Below are positions 14,653 through 16,723 of a stretch of 16,723 bases of DNA, piece after piece (the stretch's first letter is position 1; the number at the start of each line of letters is the position of its first letter). The DNA comes from Desulfobulbus sp. (lineage in GTDB: Bacteria; Desulfobacterota; Desulfobulbia; Desulfobulbales; Desulfobulbaceae): the NCBI GenBank assembly GCA_028684915.1, contig JAQUEZ010000126.1:1-16723 (forward strand), in the 5' to 3' direction. The position numbers and the translations under genes were made by a program. A model generated the notes under the pieces. It made no database searches, had not been told where the DNA came from, and saw only the letters and a list, made by a program, of their open reading frames with translations.

Positions 14653-14925
14653 TTAAGACGCCGAAATTCGCATGGCGGATAAAACCACGCGGTATTCTTG
14701 CAGGCGCTGTTCCCATTGGGGCAGCGCCGCCACATTATCCTGCCATTGTGCCAATTCCTTGGCCGGGATTTGCAATCGGTTTTCACCGGCGGCTATCACG
14801 GCCTGTTCAAATTCCATCCCGTACTGCTGCTGCAGCTTTTCAAGGCTGGAGCGGGTTTTTTCCACCACACTTCTGCAGTGATTCAGTTCACGGTTGATGG
14901 AAATTTCATATTCATCTGTATGCAT
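14653..14925 (-). CDS. small coiled-coil protein, unknown function
   Basis: 90 aa from ATG 14923-14925, with AAGGA about 10 bases upstream. It is almost entirely helical: residues 10-36 (NRELNHCRSVVEKTRSSLEKLQQQYG) and about 55-88 are predicted amphipathic helices separated by ENRLQIPAKE. There is a single Cys at 17 and no signal peptide or TM segment. It is the last gene of the minus-strand operon, 38 nt after the DUF2284 gene and just before a terminator-like repeat. I do not recognise a family. A dimeric helper of the upstream protein is possible but not shown. Confidence 0.65.
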   Translation of the reverse strand: MHTDEYEISINRELNHCRSVVEKTRSSLEKLQQQYGMEFEQAVIAAGENRLQIPAKELAQWQDNVAALPQWEQRLQEYRVVLSAMRISAS

Positions 14926-14963
14926 TGATTGGTGTTCCTTCTAAAATATCTATTGAAAAAATC

Positions 14964-15578
14964 TTAGCCCAGCAGAACCAGACCGGCCATGAGGCCCATA
15001 CCGGGTTGACTGCTGGATTCGCTCGTGCTGGCGAGTTTGCCAAAAGGCCAGCCGAGTTGATGAGCCATCGCAGCAAAATCGACCCCCACCGCCGAAATGG
15101 AAGGACGGGCCAAATCCGGATGGCGGCATGGTGCTTTTTGGGCCAGGACCACGCAGACCTCGTCTTCATCACAAAAAAGTTCCTTACAGGAACCCGCTGC
15201 CATACCCTTGGCCTTACTGATTCCACGACTCAGGGCGGCACGTTCCAGGGTGGCGGCGATGCGATGAATGGTGCGAGCAAGGGGTAATCGTTTTTCTCCC
15301 AGCAAATCCGCAACCGGCGCATCAATTTTAAAGACAAGCACGGTGTGAAAGTCAGCTAGTTGCTGTTCAAAGGCCTCGGGCGTTGGTGCATGGGGCGGGC
15401 AACCGGGCGCAAGTCCGTAGCTGGGGCAAGGGGTGGGGCTGGCGCACATTTGGGCAAAGCGAGCTTCAATAACCAGGCTGGTCGCTGGAAGAAGCCCGGT
15501 TGCTGTGGCGCCCAAGTAACGGGCCTGCGCTTGCAGCCCTTCCACGACATCCTGGTCCCAAGTGAGGGGCGTGTTCAC
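14964..15578 (-). CDS. DUF2284 predicted metal-binding protein
   Basis: 204 aa, starting with GTG at 15576-15578, whose bases overlap the permease stop (GTGA), so translation is coupled. Cysteines fall in two groups: C45-x5-C51-PSYG-x5-C60-PP near the N terminus and C131, C136, C142, C151 in the second half (GSCKELFC, VCVV, PCRHP), as in DUF2284 proteins, which are thought to bind metal or Fe-S clusters. The N-terminal CPSYGLAPGCPP is the family hallmark. The protein is soluble; the weakly hydrophobic Gly/Leu tail is short. Its location with an ABC-2 exporter suggests a cofactor or metal handling role, but the function is not established. Confidence 0.88.
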   Translation of the reverse strand: MNTPLTWDQDVVEGLQAQARYLGATATGLLPATSLVIEARFAQMCASPTPCPSYGLAPGCPPHAPTPEAFEQQLADFHTVLVFKIDAPVADLLGEKRLPLARTIHRIAATLERAALSRGISKAKGMAAGSCKELFCDEDEVCVVLAQKAPCRHPDLARPSISAVGVDFAAMAHQLGWPFGKLASTSESSSQPGMGLMAGLVLLG

Positions 15579-16360
15579 GTGATCAACCTCTTGCGCATGG
15601 CTCGTATGGCCAGCACAATAAAACAGGTAAAAAAAAGAGCAAGGTAGGCAAGACTAAACAAAGGGGAGGTTTCCACCAGTCCCAGGCAGCAAAACCGGCT
15701 CAGTTCGACCAGGTGGTAGAGGGGAAAGAGGAGGGCCGATCCTTGGGCCCAGGCCGGCAGCCCAGCAACGGGGAAGAAGGTGCCGCTGAAGAGAAACATC
15801 GGAGTAATAAAGAGAAAGATCGGCAGGTTGAACATGTCGATCGACGGCGTCAGGCCGGTGAAATACATTCCTACAGCCCCGAAAGCCAGGCCACCGAAAA
15901 AGGCCAGCGGTATCATCAACAGGCCTTGAGGAAAATGAATAAAACCAAAAATTCCCAGTACCGCGGTCATGATGGTGGCGGCTGCGGTTGCCTTGGTGGC
16001 GCTCCAGACAATCTCGGCCAGAATGATTTCTTCAAGCGAGAGTGGCGTGGTCATCATGCCGTCAAAGGTTTTTTGGTAGTACATGCGCACAAAGGAGGCG
16101 TAGGTGGTCTCGAAAAAGGAATTATACATAATCGAGATCGCGATCAGCGCCGGTGCCATGAATTGGGTATAACTCATTGGCTCGCCGTCATAACTGATGC
16201 CTGAAACCAAACCCTTAAAACCGAGTCCAAAGGCAAGGATGTAGAAGGCCGGTTCAAAAAGCGGCACAAGGAAATTGACCTTCCAGATTCGACGATAGAC
16301 GATCAAGTTTCTCCGCCAGACACTCAGGAAAAGCCAGGATATATTGTTAAAATCGATCAT
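15575..16360 (-). CDS. ABC-2 type (NodJ-like) transporter permease
   Basis: 261 aa from ATG 16358-16360; the RBS is weak. It has six hydrophobic segments, starting near residue 30 (FLVPLFEPAFYILAFGLGF). The amphipathic segment YASFVRMYYQKTFDGMMTTPLSLEEIILAEI and the ABC-2 hallmark LFSGTFFPVAGLPAW, near residue 190, are both present. It forms the membrane part of an exporter with the ATPase encoded 42 nt upstream, and overlaps the DUF2284 start by 4 nt. NodJ-like permeases export lipids or oligosaccharides, or serve as drug or daunorubicin-type efflux systems. The substrate is unknown here. Confidence 0.92.
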   Translation of the reverse strand: MIDFNNISWLFLSVWRRNLIVYRRIWKVNFLVPLFEPAFYILAFGLGFKGLVSGISYDGEPMSYTQFMAPALIAISIMYNSFFETTYASFVRMYYQKTFDGMMTTPLSLEEIILAEIVWSATKATAAATIMTAVLGIFGFIHFPQGLLMIPLAFFGGLAFGAVGMYFTGLTPSIDMFNLPIFLFITPMFLFSGTFFPVAGLPAWAQGSALLFPLYHLVELSRFCCLGLVETSPLFSLAYLALFFTCFIVLAIRAMRKRLIT

Positions 16361-16402
16361 AGTTCTGCTCGCAAAAGAGCTATGGAAGCAATTGATTGGC
16401 GT

Positions 16403-16723
16403 TTATTCTCGCAGTTCCCGACCGGTCAGGCGGAGAAAAACATCCTCCAAAGAGGCCGCGCGAAAGGTACATTGACGGCCTTGGGTGAGTAGTCGCAACT
16501 GCTGTTCAAGCTGCGGTTCGAGACTTCCGTAAATAAGCAGGCGGTTGCTTAATCGATCAAAATTCACCAAGTGGTGGGCAAGCAATCCTTCCACTGCCTG
16601 ATCCGGGTTGGTGATTTCGACGATCGCATCGCCTACATGGGTGGCAATGAGTTCCTGGGGGGAGCCTTCCACTAGGACCCTGCCGTGATCGAGGATAACC
16701 AGCCGGTCGCAGAGCTGCGCTGC
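16403..16723 (-). CDS. ABC transporter ATP-binding protein (NodI/DrrA-like), C-terminal part, runs off the window
   Basis: The frame is open to the right edge, so only the last 106 residues or so are visible: AAQLCDRLVILDHGRVLVEGSPQELI is the region just after the H-loop/D-loop of DrrA/NodI-type ATPases. A regulatory C-terminal domain follows and ends SLEDVFLRLTGRELRE, the usual tail. The apparent start at 16672 is an internal GTG (Val), not a real start. The Walker motifs lie outside the window. It is the first visible gene of the operon with the ABC-2 permease. Confidence 0.92.
   Translation of the reverse strand, partial: AAQLCDRLVILDHGRVLVEGSPQELIATHVGDAIVEITNPDQAVEGLLAHHLVNFDRLSNRLLIYGSLEPQLEQQLRLLTQGRQCTFRAASLEDVFLRLTGRELRE

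Noticed and set aside
1..16723. CRISPR arrays, tRNA or rRNA genes, phage attachment sites
   Set aside because: I saw no regularly spaced direct repeats and no tRNA- or rRNA-like sequence on reading the window.

Overview
The window most likely comes from a Gram-negative, flagellated, anaerobic deltaproteobacterium, possibly a member of the Desulfobulbales. The basis is the gene mix: a DUF2325-type Cys protein, a DUF2284 metal-binding protein, a c-heme (CXXCH) sensor kinase with an NtrC-type partner, large YeiH/UPF0324-type permeases and FliD. This is inference from family distribution, not a taxonomic measurement.

Layout. (1) 1-870: the possible tail of a + strand gene, then a minus-strand 258-aa protein resembling the N-terminal half of DUF2325 proteins but ending after its coiled coil. 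(2) 870-1271: an AT-rich spacer with three TTAG-N6-CTAA palindromes. (3) 1272-2890: a graveyard of broken genes. A RAYT/IS200-like transposase with a frameshift and a stop runs into a 5'-truncated, frameshifted, 3'-truncated HlyB/LapB-type type I secretion ABC exporter, which ends at what looks like an IS3-type remnant. (4) 2891-5400, minus strand: an orphan OmpR-type response regulator with an atypical receiver, then a solitary fliD with a good sigma-28-like promoter. (5) 5560-11582, minus strand: an apparent operon transcribed as YeiH-type permease, 77-aa single-TM protein, c-heme sensor kinase, sigma-54 response regulator, with strong inverted repeats at the first two junctions. (6) 11583-12563: a 981-bp non-coding divergent region with a perfect 18-bp palindrome and a degenerate neighbour 20 bp away, plus a 32-bp imperfect palindrome. 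(7) 12564-14516, plus strand: a second, paralogous permease followed by a 53-aa single-TM protein. (8) 14653-16723, minus strand: an apparent operon of ABC ATPase (partial), ABC-2 permease, DUF2284 protein and a 90-aa coiled-coil protein.

The most interesting unit is 5560-14516. Two divergent permease plus mini-membrane-protein pairs share one regulatory region. One of them is apparently co-transcribed with a two-component system whose sensor carries a periplasmic heme-c domain and whose regulator should act at sigma-54 promoters. I read this as a candidate redox- or ligand-sensing, transport-control module. The transported ion is not shown by the sequence: the family label 'putative sulfate exporter' is only a label. 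I found no convincing -24/-12 promoter next to either permease, and that is the main weakness of the model.
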